Shown: piece after piece, positions 26,125 through 34,686 of the stretch
Numbering within the stretch: position 1 is the first letter of the stretch
How the letters are laid out: the number at the start of each line of letters is the position of its first letter
Assembly (NCBI RefSeq): GCF_003432075.1
Contig: NZ_QWBU01000006.1
Coordinates: forward strand, 62,001-126,000
Direction: 5' to 3'
DNA from: Shinella sp. WSJ-2
GTDB taxonomy: Bacteria > Pseudomonadota > Alphaproteobacteria > Rhizobiales > Rhizobiaceae
DNA length: 64,000 nt
The notes under the pieces: generated by a model
Seen by the model: the letters and a program-made list of their open reading frames with translations, nothing else
The model's database searches: none
What the model was told of the DNA's origin: nothing
Translations under genes and position numbers: made by a program

Positions 26125-27795
26125 ATGCAGACCGAGGCAAGCTTTATCATCCGCAACGCGCGGGTGCTGACCATGGACGATGCCAATCCGCGTGCGAGCG
26201 CCGTCGCCGTTGCCGGTAACCGCATTTTGGCCGTCGGTTCCGAAGCACAGATCGAGGCCTTTTCCGGTCCCGATACGCATGTGATCGATGCCAGGGGCGG
26301 GACGGTCCTGCCGGGTTTCAACGAGGCGCATATGCACATTTTCGGCGGTTCGGCCGAACTGCGCGAACTGTCGCTTTACGGCTTGAAGGGTTTTGATGCG
26401 CTGGACAGGGCGCTGAAGGCCTATGCCGCCGAATATCCGGAGCGTCAGCTGCTGATCGCCCAGCATGCCGACTACACGATCCTCTCCGACGACGAGCGCG
26501 TGACGCGTCATCACCTCGACCGCATCCTGCCGGATCGTGCCGTGCTGATCTTCGCGCCCGATCATCACACCGCTTGGGCAAACACGCTTGCTTTGAAGAT
26601 GGGCGGCATTCTGGAAGGCCGAGATGTCGGCGTCGGCAACGAGATCGTCATGGGCGAGGATGGCCTGGCCAATGGCGAACTGCGTGAAAGCAACGCTATC
26701 AGGCCGGTCTCCGCGCTCAGCGAAACGGGTGGCCGCGAGATGCTCGGCGTGGGAACGGGCGGCGATCCAGAGCATGTGACGCCGGAGGAGCGCGCCAGCG
26801 ATATCGAAATCCTCAAGGAGGGGCTCGCCTATGTCGCATCGCTCGGTATCACCTCGTTGCAGAACATGGACGGCAGTCTCTACCAGCTGGAAATGCTCGA
26901 CGAGATCGAAAAGACCGTCGGGCTGCCGGTGCGCGTGCGCATGCCCTTCCACATGAAGAACTTCATGCCGCTCTCCGACCTGGAGACCAAGGCCGCGGCC
27001 TGGCGCGAGCGCTTCAACTCGGATCGTCTGCGCTCTAATTTCGTCAAGCTGTTCATGGATGGCGTCACGGAATCCGGCACTGCCGTTTTTGTCGACGACT
27101 ATTCCCACCAACCGGGCCTGAAGGGCGATCCGCTCTTCTCGCAGGAGCATTTCAACGATGTCGCCATCGCCTCCGACAAGCTCGGCCTGCCGGTCGCCGT
27201 GCATGCCATCGGCGACGGTGCGGTGCGCATGGTGCTGAACGGCTACGAGGCCGCCATCAAGGCCAACGGCAAGCGCGATAGCCGCAATCGCATCGAGCAT
27301 ATCGAAGTGGTACATCCCGACGATATCAAGCGTTTCAAGGAACTTGGCACCGTCGCTTCCATGCAGCCGACGCATCCGCCGGGCAGCGCCGGCCTGCCGC
27401 TGGAGCCCTATCTCTCCTATATCGGTGAAGACCGCTGGCCCTATGCCTTCGCCTGGCGCACGCTGGTCGATGCCGGCGCGCCGATCGTGTTCGCCACGGA
27501 CTGGCCGGTCTCGCCGCTCGACCCGATGAACTGCATCCAGTGCGCCATGTCGCGCGAGGTCTGGAAAGAGGGCATGAAGGACGAGCGCCTGTCGCTGCAC
27601 GAGACGCTCGCCGCCTATACGAAGAACGGCGCGTGGGTCGAATTCATGGAAGACCGCAAGGGCGTGCTGAAGCCGGGCTATCTCGCCGATATCGTTGTGC
27701 TGGACGGCGATGTCGAGGCGACGGACTTCAACAAGCTCGCTACGGTTCGTCCGGTGACAACCATTTGCGACGGCCGGATAACCTATCAGGCGTAA
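26125..27795 (+). CDS. Amidohydrolase, YtcJ/Amidohydro_3 family
   Basis: A 556-residue metal-dependent hydrolase. It has the small flanking beta domain (FIIRNARVLTMDD), the metal motif HMH in NEAHMHIFGG, a later barrel histidine in AVHAIGDGAV, HIEV, and the C-terminal Asp in ATDWPVSPLDP. The C-terminal MEDRKGVLKPGYLADIVVLDGD closes the beta domain. YtcJ-like enzymes hydrolyse amides or formamides, with few substrates known. ATG 26125 follows GAGGGAACACACC. It lies 110 bp after the serine hydrolase, same strand, and may belong to the same catabolic unit. Confidence 0.8.
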   Translation: MQTEASFIIRNARVLTMDDANPRASAVAVAGNRILAVGSEAQIEAFSGPDTHVIDARGGTVLPGFNEAHMHIFGGSAELRELSLYGLKGFDALDRALKAYAAEYPERQLLIAQHADYTILSDDERVTRHHLDRILPDRAVLIFAPDHHTAWANTLALKMGGILEGRDVGVGNEIVMGEDGLANGELRESNAIRPVSALSETGGREMLGVGTGGDPEHVTPEERASDIEILKEGLAYVASLGITSLQNMDGSLYQLEMLDEIEKTVGLPVRVRMPFHMKNFMPLSDLETKAAAWRERFNSDRLRSNFVKLFMDGVTESGTAVFVDDYSHQPGLKGDPLFSQEHFNDVAIASDKLGLPVAVHAIGDGAVRMVLNGYEAAIKANGKRDSRNRIEHIEVVHPDDIKRFKELGTVASMQPTHPPGSAGLPLEPYLSYIGEDRWPYAFAWRTLVDAGAPIVFATDWPVSPLDPMNCIQCAMSREVWKEGMKDERLSLHETLAAYTKNGAWVEFMEDRKGVLKPGYLADIVVLDGDVEATDFNKLATVRPVTTICDGRITYQA

Positions 27796-27804
27796 TTCCG
27801 AAAT

Positions 27805-27841
27805 CGGCCTATCGTCCAGGGCCGATTTGTGCGATAGGCCG
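27805..27841. repeat. Inverted repeat between amidohydrolase and EamA genes
   Basis: CGGCCTATCG (27805-27814) and CGATAGGCCG (27832-27841) are exact reverse complements separated by 17 bases. There is no T-run. It could be an operator, an attenuator or an mRNA-processing hairpin. Confidence 0.45.
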
Positions 27842-27865
27842 GGCAGTCAACTGTCCGGCCTTTCC

Positions 27866-28747
27866 ATGTATATCGCCGAAATCCTTGCTCTGTCCGCAGC
27901 GGTCTGCATCGCGATGAGCGGCATGCTCGTCAGCGAATTGCAAGGCCGCCTGCCGCTCTTCGATCTCGCCCGCTTACAGATGGTTGCAGCTTTCCTCATG
28001 ACCGCCGCCGTGTCGCTCGTCCTCGGCGGCTGGCGCACGGTGGAATTCTGGCAGTTCGGTTATCTCGCCGTCTCCAGTCTGTTCGGCATCATCATCGCAA
28101 GCACCACCTATTTCGCGACGATCTATACGGCCGGCCCGCGCACCACGGCCCTGCTCTTCTCGCTCGCCTCGCCCTTCGCCGTTGTGCTGGGTTATGTCTT
28201 CCTCGGCGAAACCCTGTCGGGCCGGCAAGGCATCGGCATTGCCTGTGTACTGGCGGGCATCCTGCTGGCCATCGGTGCCCGTTCGTCCTCGAAGGCCATA
28301 GGCGGTCAGAACAAGACGCCTTGGCTCGGTATCGTGCTGGGCGTGGTCACCGCTTTTGGCCAAGCGCTCGGCAGTCTTGCAGCCCGGCCGGCAATGGCGG
28401 GTGGTGTTGAACCCTTTACCGCAATGGCGGTACGGTCGGGTCTCGCGGCGCTTTTCTTCGTGATTCTGATGGCTGTGCCGCATCCGGTCTTGAAGCCGGC
28501 GCCCAGCATAACCACGCGATCGGTGGGTTTTGCCGTCGGCTCCGCCTTCTTCGGCGTCGGCCTCGGCATGTCGCTTTTGATGGCGGCATTGGCACATGGC
28601 AATGTCGGGGTCGTTTCGACATTGTCCTCGATGACGCCGATCGTCATCCTGCCGATGGTCTGGGCAAGGACCGGCATTGCGCCGCCGGCACCCGCCTGGA
28701 TCGGCGCCGCGCTTGCTGTGATCGGAACGGGACTGATCAGCCTTTAG
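27866..28747 (+). CDS. EamA/DMT-family transporter
   Basis: A 293-residue inner-membrane protein with about ten hydrophobic segments in two EamA repeats, beginning MYIAEILALSAAVCIAMSGM and resuming near 155 with WLGIVLGVVTAFGQALGSL. The conserved end-of-repeat pattern LFSLASPFAVVLGYVFLGETLSGRQ is clear, as is STLSSMTPIVILP in the second repeat. Such carriers export amino acids, metabolites or drugs. It ends overlapping the convergent amidase gene by four bases. Its link to the upstream catabolic genes, if any, would be removal of a by-product. Confidence 0.8.
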   Translation: MYIAEILALSAAVCIAMSGMLVSELQGRLPLFDLARLQMVAAFLMTAAVSLVLGGWRTVEFWQFGYLAVSSLFGIIIASTTYFATIYTAGPRTTALLFSLASPFAVVLGYVFLGETLSGRQGIGIACVLAGILLAIGARSSSKAIGGQNKTPWLGIVLGVVTAFGQALGSLAARPAMAGGVEPFTAMAVRSGLAALFFVILMAVPHPVLKPAPSITTRSVGFAVGSAFFGVGLGMSLLMAALAHGNVGVVSTLSSMTPIVILPMVWARTGIAPPAPAWIGAALAVIGTGLISL

Positions 28748-29526
28748 GTGGGCCGGCCGAGATCGACGAGATAGGTGTTTTCCGCGCGCGACCTGGCATA
28801 GTCCTCGGGGCGCACTTCCGCAAAGAGCAGCGTCTCACCTTCCGTCGGCGCTTCGGCGAGCAGCTTGCCGTCGGGTGCTGCGATGCGCGACAGGCCGGCA
28901 TAGGTAAAGTTGTCGTCGGCGCCGCAATGGTTGATATAGGCAACGAAAACCTGGTTCTCGAAGGCGCGGACCTGGATCATGTGGTTGGCGATGAAGGTGC
29001 CGGAAGAGCCCTTCGGCAGCGCCGTCGGCACGACGACGAGATCGGCCCCGGCCAGCGCCAGCCGGCGGACATTTTCCGGAAACTCGACATCGTAGCAGAT
29101 CAGCATGCCGAGCCTGATGCCGCCGAGTTCCACCAGGACGGAATTCGGCATGCCGGGCTTGAAGGCATTGCGTTCATAATCGCCATAGAGATGGGATTTG
29201 CGATAGACGGCATTGGTGCCGAGGCCATCGGTGAAAAGCGCGCTGTTGTAGATTAGCGTGCCCTCTTGTTCGGCAAAGCCGGCGACGATGGCGATCCGGT
29301 TCTCCCGCGCGATAGTGCTGAGGCGCTCCGCCGCCGTGCCCTTAGCCGTCGAGGCGAGTTTCTCGAAAGCCGCCTGCCCTGCCCCATAGCCGGTCACGGC
29401 CAGTTCGGGCACGACCAGCAGCTTGGCGCCGCCCGCTGCCGCATCGGCGGCGGCAGACGCGATGCGTTCCATATTCGCTTCGCCGTCGCCGGCAATCGCA
29501 TGCATTTGAAGGGCGGCGATCCGCAT
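28744..29526 (-). CDS. Nitrilase-superfamily amidase (carbon-nitrogen hydrolase)
   Basis: A 260-residue enzyme with the complete nitrilase triad: E41 (VVPELAVTG), K110 (YRKSHLYGDYE) and C144 (LICYDVEFPE). Relatives include N-carbamoylputrescine amidase, omega-amidase and 4-guanidinobutyramide hydrolase. It is the last gene of an operon headed by a ureohydrolase and an importer, so a guanidino or carbamoyl amide is a plausible substrate. The start at 29526 follows AAGGACTGAAACC and is four bases after the permease stop. An upstream in-frame start would overlap the permease and lacks homology. Confidence 0.8.
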   Translation of the reverse strand: MRIAALQMHAIAGDGEANMERIASAAADAAAGGAKLLVVPELAVTGYGAGQAAFEKLASTAKGTAAERLSTIARENRIAIVAGFAEQEGTLIYNSALFTDGLGTNAVYRKSHLYGDYERNAFKPGMPNSVLVELGGIRLGMLICYDVEFPENVRRLALAGADLVVVPTALPKGSSGTFIANHMIQVRAFENQVFVAYINHCGADDNFTYAGLSRIAAPDGKLLAEAPTEGETLLFAEVRPEDYARSRAENTYLVDLGRPT

Positions 29527-29530
29527 GGTT

Positions 29531-30328
29531 TCAGTCCTTTGACGACATGGCGCCGAGCAGTTTCGGCAGATCGCCGAAGCGTGCAACGAGGCCGAAGATG
29601 GTGGCCGCTATTGCCACGAACAGAATCGTGACCGAAGCCATGGTCGGCGTATAGCCGTACCGCAGCGCGTTGAAGATCTTGATCGGCAGCGTCTCCATCG
29701 TGAATCCTATCGTCATATAGGCGACGATATATTCGTTGAGTGACAGCACGAAAGCGAAGGCGTAACCCGAGACGAGATAGGGCAAGATCAACGGCAGGAC
29801 AACCGTGCGGAAGACCGTGCGGTCGTCTGCGCCCATGGTCGCGGCGGCCTCCACCAGCGAGCGGTCGATGGAGGAGAAGCCGAGCGACAAAGTCACCAGC
29901 GGCAGCGTCACGAAGAAGATGGCGTGGCTGATGACGGCGGTGGCTGGCTGGCCGTAGAAGCCTGTCGCGGCCCAGAAGGTGAGCAGGCCGAGCGCGGTGA
30001 TGACCGGTGGCAGCGTGAAGGGCGCGATGCCGAGCAGCTGGAAGATATTGGCCCAGGGCGCATGGCGCCGCCAGAGGAACCAGGCGAGCGGCAGCGCGAT
30101 GAGAAGCGCCACGGCGGCGGAAAGCGCGGCCAACGTGACCGAGGCGAAAAGCGCGTTGCGCCATTCGACATTGGCGAAGATTTCGCCGTACCAACCAAGC
30201 GAAAAGCCCTTGGGCGGGAAGGCAAGGTCCTGCTTCTCATTGACCGAGACACCGGCGACCACAATGATCGGCAGGGCCAGGAAGAGGCCGATCAGGCCGA
30301 AATAGACGCGCTGCAGAAACACGGTCAT
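29531..30328 (-). CDS. ABC importer permease, PotC-like (system 3)
   Basis: A 265-residue permease with about six membrane segments, starting MTVFLQRVYFGLIGLFLALPI, with NEKQDLAFPPKGFSLGWYGE as the PotC-type loop and the EAA motif SLVEAAATMGADDRTVFRTVVLPLILP. Its start overlaps the partner permease by four bases and its stop is four bases from the amidase start, so all are coupled on the minus strand. The segment SLNEYIVAYMTIGFTMETLPI resembles spermidine/putrescine systems. Confidence 0.86.
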   Translation of the reverse strand: MTVFLQRVYFGLIGLFLALPIIVVAGVSVNEKQDLAFPPKGFSLGWYGEIFANVEWRNALFASVTLAALSAAVALLIALPLAWFLWRRHAPWANIFQLLGIAPFTLPPVITALGLLTFWAATGFYGQPATAVISHAIFFVTLPLVTLSLGFSSIDRSLVEAAATMGADDRTVFRTVVLPLILPYLVSGYAFAFVLSLNEYIVAYMTIGFTMETLPIKIFNALRYGYTPTMASVTILFVAIAATIFGLVARFGDLPKLLGAMSSKD

Positions 30329-31179
30329 GCGGCTTCTCCCTTACGTCCGGCATAGACGGTGAGCCCCACGAGACCGAGCGTGACGAGCACGAGGAACACG
30401 GCCATGGCGGCGGCGAACGGCATGTTCGACTGGTAGATCGCCTGGTCGGTGATCAGGACCGAGAGCGTCCAGTGCTGCGGCCGGCCGAGGATCTGCGGCA
30501 GCAGATAGCAGCCGAGCGCGAAGATGAAGACCATGATCAGCGTGGCGACGATGGTGTTCCTGAGCGCCGGCACGACGACGGTGAAGAAGGATTTAATCGG
30601 CGACGCACCAAGCGTGCGCGCGGCTTCCGTCAGCGTCGGATCGAGCCGCACGAGGGCGGGATAGAGCACAAGCACGGTATAGGGCAGCGCCTGATAGGTC
30701 ATGGCCGTCAGCACCGCGCCGAAACTCGGGTTCAACGCCACCGGTTGATCCAGGATGCCGATCATCACGAGAAGATTGGTAATGCCGGCGGTGCGCGAGA
30801 AAAGCGTCGACCAGGCAAAACCGATGATGACCTCCGACAAAGACAGGATCGACAGGAGCGCGACCAGCCAGAGGACCTGCGTCCTGCGCTTGGCGCGCGA
30901 CAGCAGATAGGTGAAGGGCACGGCCAGCACGACGCAGCAGATCGCGACGGTAACCGCGAGGAACAGCGAGAAGCCGAGCACCTTGCCGAAGAACAGGCTG
31001 AGGAACCGCTCGTAATTCTCGAAGACGAAGTCCGGCGTATAGAAGCCGGACGGATTGCGCTTGAAGAAGGAGACCGCGATCATCGTCGCGAAGGGGACGA
31101 CAAAGAAAGTGATCAGCATGCCCGCGGGGAAGACGAGCGGGCCGTAGTCCGTGAGTTTTTGCGGGGCTTCGCGTCTCAT
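30325..31179 (-). CDS. ABC importer permease, PotB-like (system 3)
   Basis: A 284-residue permease. The first membrane segment is LVFPAGMLITFFVVPFATMIA, and the EAA loop is TLTEAARTLGASPIKSFFTVVVPALRN. Starts and stops overlap the neighbouring ATPase and permease genes by four bases each (ATGA type), showing tight translational coupling. Together with the PotC-like protein it forms the channel for the binding protein encoded at 32291-33379. Confidence 0.86.
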   Translation of the reverse strand: MRREAPQKLTDYGPLVFPAGMLITFFVVPFATMIAVSFFKRNPSGFYTPDFVFENYERFLSLFFGKVLGFSLFLAVTVAICCVVLAVPFTYLLSRAKRRTQVLWLVALLSILSLSEVIIGFAWSTLFSRTAGITNLLVMIGILDQPVALNPSFGAVLTAMTYQALPYTVLVLYPALVRLDPTLTEAARTLGASPIKSFFTVVVPALRNTIVATLIMVFIFALGCYLLPQILGRPQHWTLSVLITDQAIYQSNMPFAAAMAVFLVLVTLGLVGLTVYAGRKGEAA

Positions 31180-32210
31180 GACTTCAGCACCACGCAGTCA
31201 CTAGGGTTGAGCTGGACGCCGACCGACTGGCCGACCGACACGTCAGGCCGGGCATTCGGCATGGAGACGGCGACGATCTGCTTGCCGCCGGCCTCCACGA
31301 AGGTCTCGATCGTGCCGCCGAGGTCGCGCACGAAGGTGACGGTGCCGGTGACCGGTGCATTACCCGGCGCGGTGAGGTGTACGTCTTCCGGGCGCACGGA
31401 AATGATACCGGATTTCAGGCCCGCAGGAACTGCAAGGCTAGGGATCGATGCCCCAAGCACGCTGGCGCCGGTGCCGTCGGCCTTGAAATCGATGAGGTTC
31501 GTCATGCCGATGAAGTCGGCGACGAAGGTATCGGCTGGGCGACGATAGATTTCCACCGGCGCTGCCGCCTGGCGGATTTCGCCGCCATTCATAACGACGA
31601 CGGTGTCCGCCATGGTCATGGCTTCGCGCTGGTCGTGGGTGACGACGATGGTGGTGATGCCGAGGCGCTGCTGGAGCTGGCGCAGCTCGACCTGCATGGC
31701 CTCGCGCAGTTTGGCGTCGAGTGCCGAAAGCGGTTCGTCGAGCAGGAAGAGTTTCGGCGAGATGGCAAGCGCACGGGCGATCGCCACGCGCTGGCGCTGG
31801 CCACCCGAGAGTTTTGAGACGGGCCGGTCTGCGTAGCCTGCCAGGTGGATCATCGCGAGAAGCTCGTCAACGCGCTTTTTCTGCTCCTCCTTGCCGACGC
31901 CGCGGATGCGCAGCGAATAGGCGATGTTCTCGCCGACCGTCAGATGCGGAAAGAGTGCCAGCGACTGGAAAACCATGCCGAGGTCGCGCTTGTGGGTGGG
32001 GACATTCGTGATGTCCTTGCCGTCGAGCTTGATCGCGCCGCTGGTCGGCAGGTCGAGGCCGGCGACCATGCGCATGAGCGTGGTCTTGCCACAGCCGGAG
32101 GGACCGAGAAGGCAGACGAAGGTGCCATGCGGTACGGTCAGTTCAACATTCTTCACGGCCGTGAACGTGCCGAATTGCTTGACGATATTCTGGAGGGTCA
32201 ATCCGGACAT
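31176..32210 (-). CDS. ABC importer ATPase, PotA-like (system 3)
   Basis: A 344-residue ATPase with Walker [10 protein letters not shown] near residue 36, Q-loop VFQSLALFPHL, signature LSGGQRQR, Walker B LFLLDEP and H-loop THDQREA, followed by a TOBE domain. It lies between the binding-protein gene and the permeases, with a strong stem-loop on its upstream side. Standard motifs are all present. Confidence 0.88.
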   Translation of the reverse strand: MSGLTLQNIVKQFGTFTAVKNVELTVPHGTFVCLLGPSGCGKTTLMRMVAGLDLPTSGAIKLDGKDITNVPTHKRDLGMVFQSLALFPHLTVGENIAYSLRIRGVGKEEQKKRVDELLAMIHLAGYADRPVSKLSGGQRQRVAIARALAISPKLFLLDEPLSALDAKLREAMQVELRQLQQRLGITTIVVTHDQREAMTMADTVVVMNGGEIRQAAAPVEIYRRPADTFVADFIGMTNLIDFKADGTGASVLGASIPSLAVPAGLKSGIISVRPEDVHLTAPGNAPVTGTVTFVRDLGGTIETFVEAGGKQIVAVSMPNARPDVSVGQSVGVQLNPSDCVVLKS

Positions 32211-32241
32211 TGGGGCTCCGCTCGGCGCTGACGGTTCTGGA

Positions 32242-32268
32242 ACCGGCCGGCTATCGCAGCCGGCCGGT
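32242..32268 (-). repeat. Intercistronic stem-loop after binding-protein gene (system 3)
   Basis: ACCGGCCGGCT (32242-32252) and AGCCGGCCGGT (32258-32268) form an eleven-pair stem with a five-base loop. It separates the binding-protein stop from the ATPase start on the minus strand. No usable T-run follows in the transcribed direction, so an mRNA-stabilising role fits best. Confidence 0.65.
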
Positions 32269-32290
32269 CGTTTTCAGGAGAAGGCAGGGA

Positions 32291-33379
32291 TCAGCCTGCG
32301 ATCATTTCGGTCCACTTCTGGTTCAGCCAGTCGGCCTTGGTGGTGTAGAGGTCGTAGCGCGGGATGATCGGATCGATATCCGAGGACACTGCGGCGAACT
32401 CTTCGGCCGTGAGGTCGAGCAGGTCACGCTTGACGGTCGGCGCGGTGCCGACCTTGCGCGACAGCAGCGCCTGGATTTTCGGCTGGCTCATGTAGTTGAT
32501 GAAGGTGTGGGCTTCCTCGACCTTGCTCGAGGCGCGCGACAGCGCCCAGCAGCCGCTGTCCATGATGCCGCCTTCCTTCGGGAACGTGGAGCGGACCGGC
32601 TGGCCATCCTTGGCGGCGAGGCCGGTCACATCGTGATAATACTGGCCCATCGGGATTTCGCCCGACTTCAGCGATTGCTCGAACTGGGCTTCGTCACGAT
32701 ACCACAGGCGCACGTTCGGCTTCACTTCGGCGAGCTTCTCAAAGGCCTTGAGAAGGCCTTCCTCGGTATCGAGCGCGTTCGTGCCGCCGAAATGGGTTTT
32801 TGCCGTCACCTCAAGCAGGAACGAGTTCGAGACAAGCGCGAGCAGGCCGAGCTTGTCGGCATTTGCCGGATCCCATAGAGCCGACCACGATGTCGGGGCT
32901 TCCTTAAAGACATCCGTGTTGGTGACGAGTGTGATGTACCAGGCGACGGCACCGATGCCGGCGACGCGACCATCCGGATACTTGTTGACGAAGTGGTCGA
33001 TGAGGTTCGAGCCGTTCGGGATCTTTGCCAGGTCGAGCGGTGCCCAGAGTTCGGTCGACTGGCCCTTCAGCATGGCGACCTGAGACATCATGGAGACGTC
33101 GGCCGGTGCCTGGCCGGCCTTGGCGGCCTGCTCGAGTTGAACGAGCCATGCCTCGCCCGTCGGCTCGGCGACGGATTCAACGGCAATGCCGGTTTCCTTG
33201 GTGAAATCAGCAAAGATGTTCTTGTCGAAGGAATCCTTGAAGTAGCCGCCGTAGACGCCGACCTTCAGCGATTTGTCCTGCGCGCGCAGCACGGCCGGCA
33301 TAGCAAGCAGCGAAGCGCCGGCAACACCCGCGCCCAGCACCGCGCGACGGCTGACATTGGTCTTGAGGATATCACGCAT
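32291..33379 (-). CDS. ABC importer binding protein with Tat-type signal (system 3)
   Basis: A 362-residue binding protein whose N-terminus carries a twin-arginine motif, SRRAVLGAG, before the hydrophobic region and the LRAQ cleavage area. This suggests export after folding. The mature part opens SLKVGVYGGYFKDSFDKNIF, a class II binding fold shared with polyamine and iron/cation-type binding proteins. It follows the ureohydrolase gene by 68 bp and precedes the ATPase, so its ligand is probably processed by that enzyme: agmatine, guanidinobutyrate or similar. The ligand is inferred. Confidence 0.82.
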   Translation of the reverse strand: MRDILKTNVSRRAVLGAGVAGASLLAMPAVLRAQDKSLKVGVYGGYFKDSFDKNIFADFTKETGIAVESVAEPTGEAWLVQLEQAAKAGQAPADVSMMSQVAMLKGQSTELWAPLDLAKIPNGSNLIDHFVNKYPDGRVAGIGAVAWYITLVTNTDVFKEAPTSWSALWDPANADKLGLLALVSNSFLLEVTAKTHFGGTNALDTEEGLLKAFEKLAEVKPNVRLWYRDEAQFEQSLKSGEIPMGQYYHDVTGLAAKDGQPVRSTFPKEGGIMDSGCWALSRASSKVEEAHTFINYMSQPKIQALLSRKVGTAPTVKRDLLDLTAEEFAAVSSDIDPIIPRYDLYTTKADWLNQKWTEMIAG

Positions 33380-33400
33380 CGTGGTCTTTCTCCTGTTAGA

Positions 33401-33421
33401 CCGACCGGTTCATCCGGCCGG
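33401..33421 (-). repeat. Small stem-loop between ureohydrolase and binding-protein genes
   Basis: On the transcribed strand CCGGCCGG and CCGGTCGG pair (one G-U) around a five-base loop. It lies directly before the binding-protein gene and may be a processing site. Weak compared with the other stem-loops. Confidence 0.35.
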
Positions 33422-33447
33422 AGCGTTCCCGTTGTTGTTATTCTACG

Positions 33448-34500
33448 TCAGGCCGTCCGCGACACGGAAGGGCTGAAAACCATAAGGCTCAGAATTTCGA
33501 ATAGAACCTGCGCGCCGGCATGCGCGCTGTTCGTCGTGGCGTCGTATTGCGGGGCGACTTCCACCACGTCACCGCCGACGAGGTTGATGCCCTTGAGGCC
33601 TCGGATCAGCTCAAGTACCTCGCGCGTGGTGAGACCGCCGATCTCCGGTGTACCGGTTCCGGGCGCGAAGCTCGGGTCGAGACTGTCGATATCGAAGGAG
33701 AGATAGGTCGGGCCGTCGCCGACGATGGCTTTCGCCTTTTCGATAATGGCGGGAATGCCGAGACCGGTGACCTCTTCCGCATGGATGACGGTCATTCCGG
33801 ATTCATACGAGAATTCCCACAGATATTCGGAGGAGCCGCGGATGCCGATCTGAATGGTGCGGGTCGGGTCGAGCACGCCGTCGAGCACTGCGTTGCGGAA
33901 CGGGCCACCGTGATGGAACTTCGTCTGGTCGAACATGCCGCCGGTGTCGCAATGGGCGTCGATATGGATCATGCCGACCGGTTGCTTCTTGCCGACAGCC
34001 TTCATGATCGGATGGGTGATCGAATGGTCGCCGCCGACGGCAAGCGGTATTACCCCGGCATCGACGATCTGGTTGAAGCGCTTCTCGATGTCGTCATGGC
34101 TGAGTTCGAGGCGGTAACGGCTCTGGAAGGGTACGTCGCCGATGTCCGCCACGCGCAATTCCTGCACCGGAGCGCAGTCGAGAACGTGGTTATAGGGCCC
34201 GATGCGCTCGATGGTGCGCATGGCGCGGGGCCCGAAACGGGATCCGGGGCGGTTGGTGACGCCGAGATCCATCGGCACGCCGGTGATGGCAACCTGCAGG
34301 TTGCCGAAATCGGGCTCGATGGCATCGACTTGCATATAGGGCGCGGAGAGGAAGGTCGGAACGCCGGCATAGGGCGCCAGACGGGTACCGTTCTTTGTGA
34401 AGATCTTATCGGCAACCTTGCGGAAGGCGGGATCGAACATCTCCCCACCATGGCTTGCGCCGTATTTCGCCTTGAGTTCGTCCAGCTTGCTGCCGCTCAT
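33448..34500 (-). CDS. Ureohydrolase: agmatinase / guanidinobutyrase family
   Basis: A 350-residue binuclear-manganese ureohydrolase. All metal motifs are present: GGDHSITHP, HIDAHCDTGG and SFDIDSLDPSFAPGTG. The family splits guanidino compounds into urea and an amine: agmatine to putrescine, or 4-guanidinobutyrate to GABA. The divergent LysR regulator recalls the gbuA-gbuR arrangement in Pseudomonas, favouring guanidinobutyrate, but sequence alone does not settle it. ATG at 34500 is chosen over GTG 34509 because GAGGTGG lies between. It heads the importer-amidase operon. Length is slightly above the usual 310-320 because of an N-terminal extension. Confidence 0.85.
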   Translation of the reverse strand: MSGSKLDELKAKYGASHGGEMFDPAFRKVADKIFTKNGTRLAPYAGVPTFLSAPYMQVDAIEPDFGNLQVAITGVPMDLGVTNRPGSRFGPRAMRTIERIGPYNHVLDCAPVQELRVADIGDVPFQSRYRLELSHDDIEKRFNQIVDAGVIPLAVGGDHSITHPIMKAVGKKQPVGMIHIDAHCDTGGMFDQTKFHHGGPFRNAVLDGVLDPTRTIQIGIRGSSEYLWEFSYESGMTVIHAEEVTGLGIPAIIEKAKAIVGDGPTYLSFDIDSLDPSFAPGTGTPEIGGLTTREVLELIRGLKGINLVGGDVVEVAPQYDATTNSAHAGAQVLFEILSLMVFSPSVSRTA

Positions 34501-34686
34501 CGTGTCCACCTCATCGCAAATGAAAAATGCGGGCAGGCCGGGGGCAGGATCAAAAGCGTTTCAACGTGTTCCCCCGGGGTCTTTGCCCTCGTTCCGCGTA
34601 GTATCGTAATAAAACGGCTGGAAAAGCAATTGACATTGTTATAGCGATTGGCGTGAGAAAAATTCACATATCCGGTTCTCCGCCCC

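Noticed and set aside
27805-27841. Reading the CGGCCTATCG inverted repeat as a Rho-independent terminator
   Set aside because: The loop is 17 bases and no T-run follows, so it is reported only as an inverted repeat.
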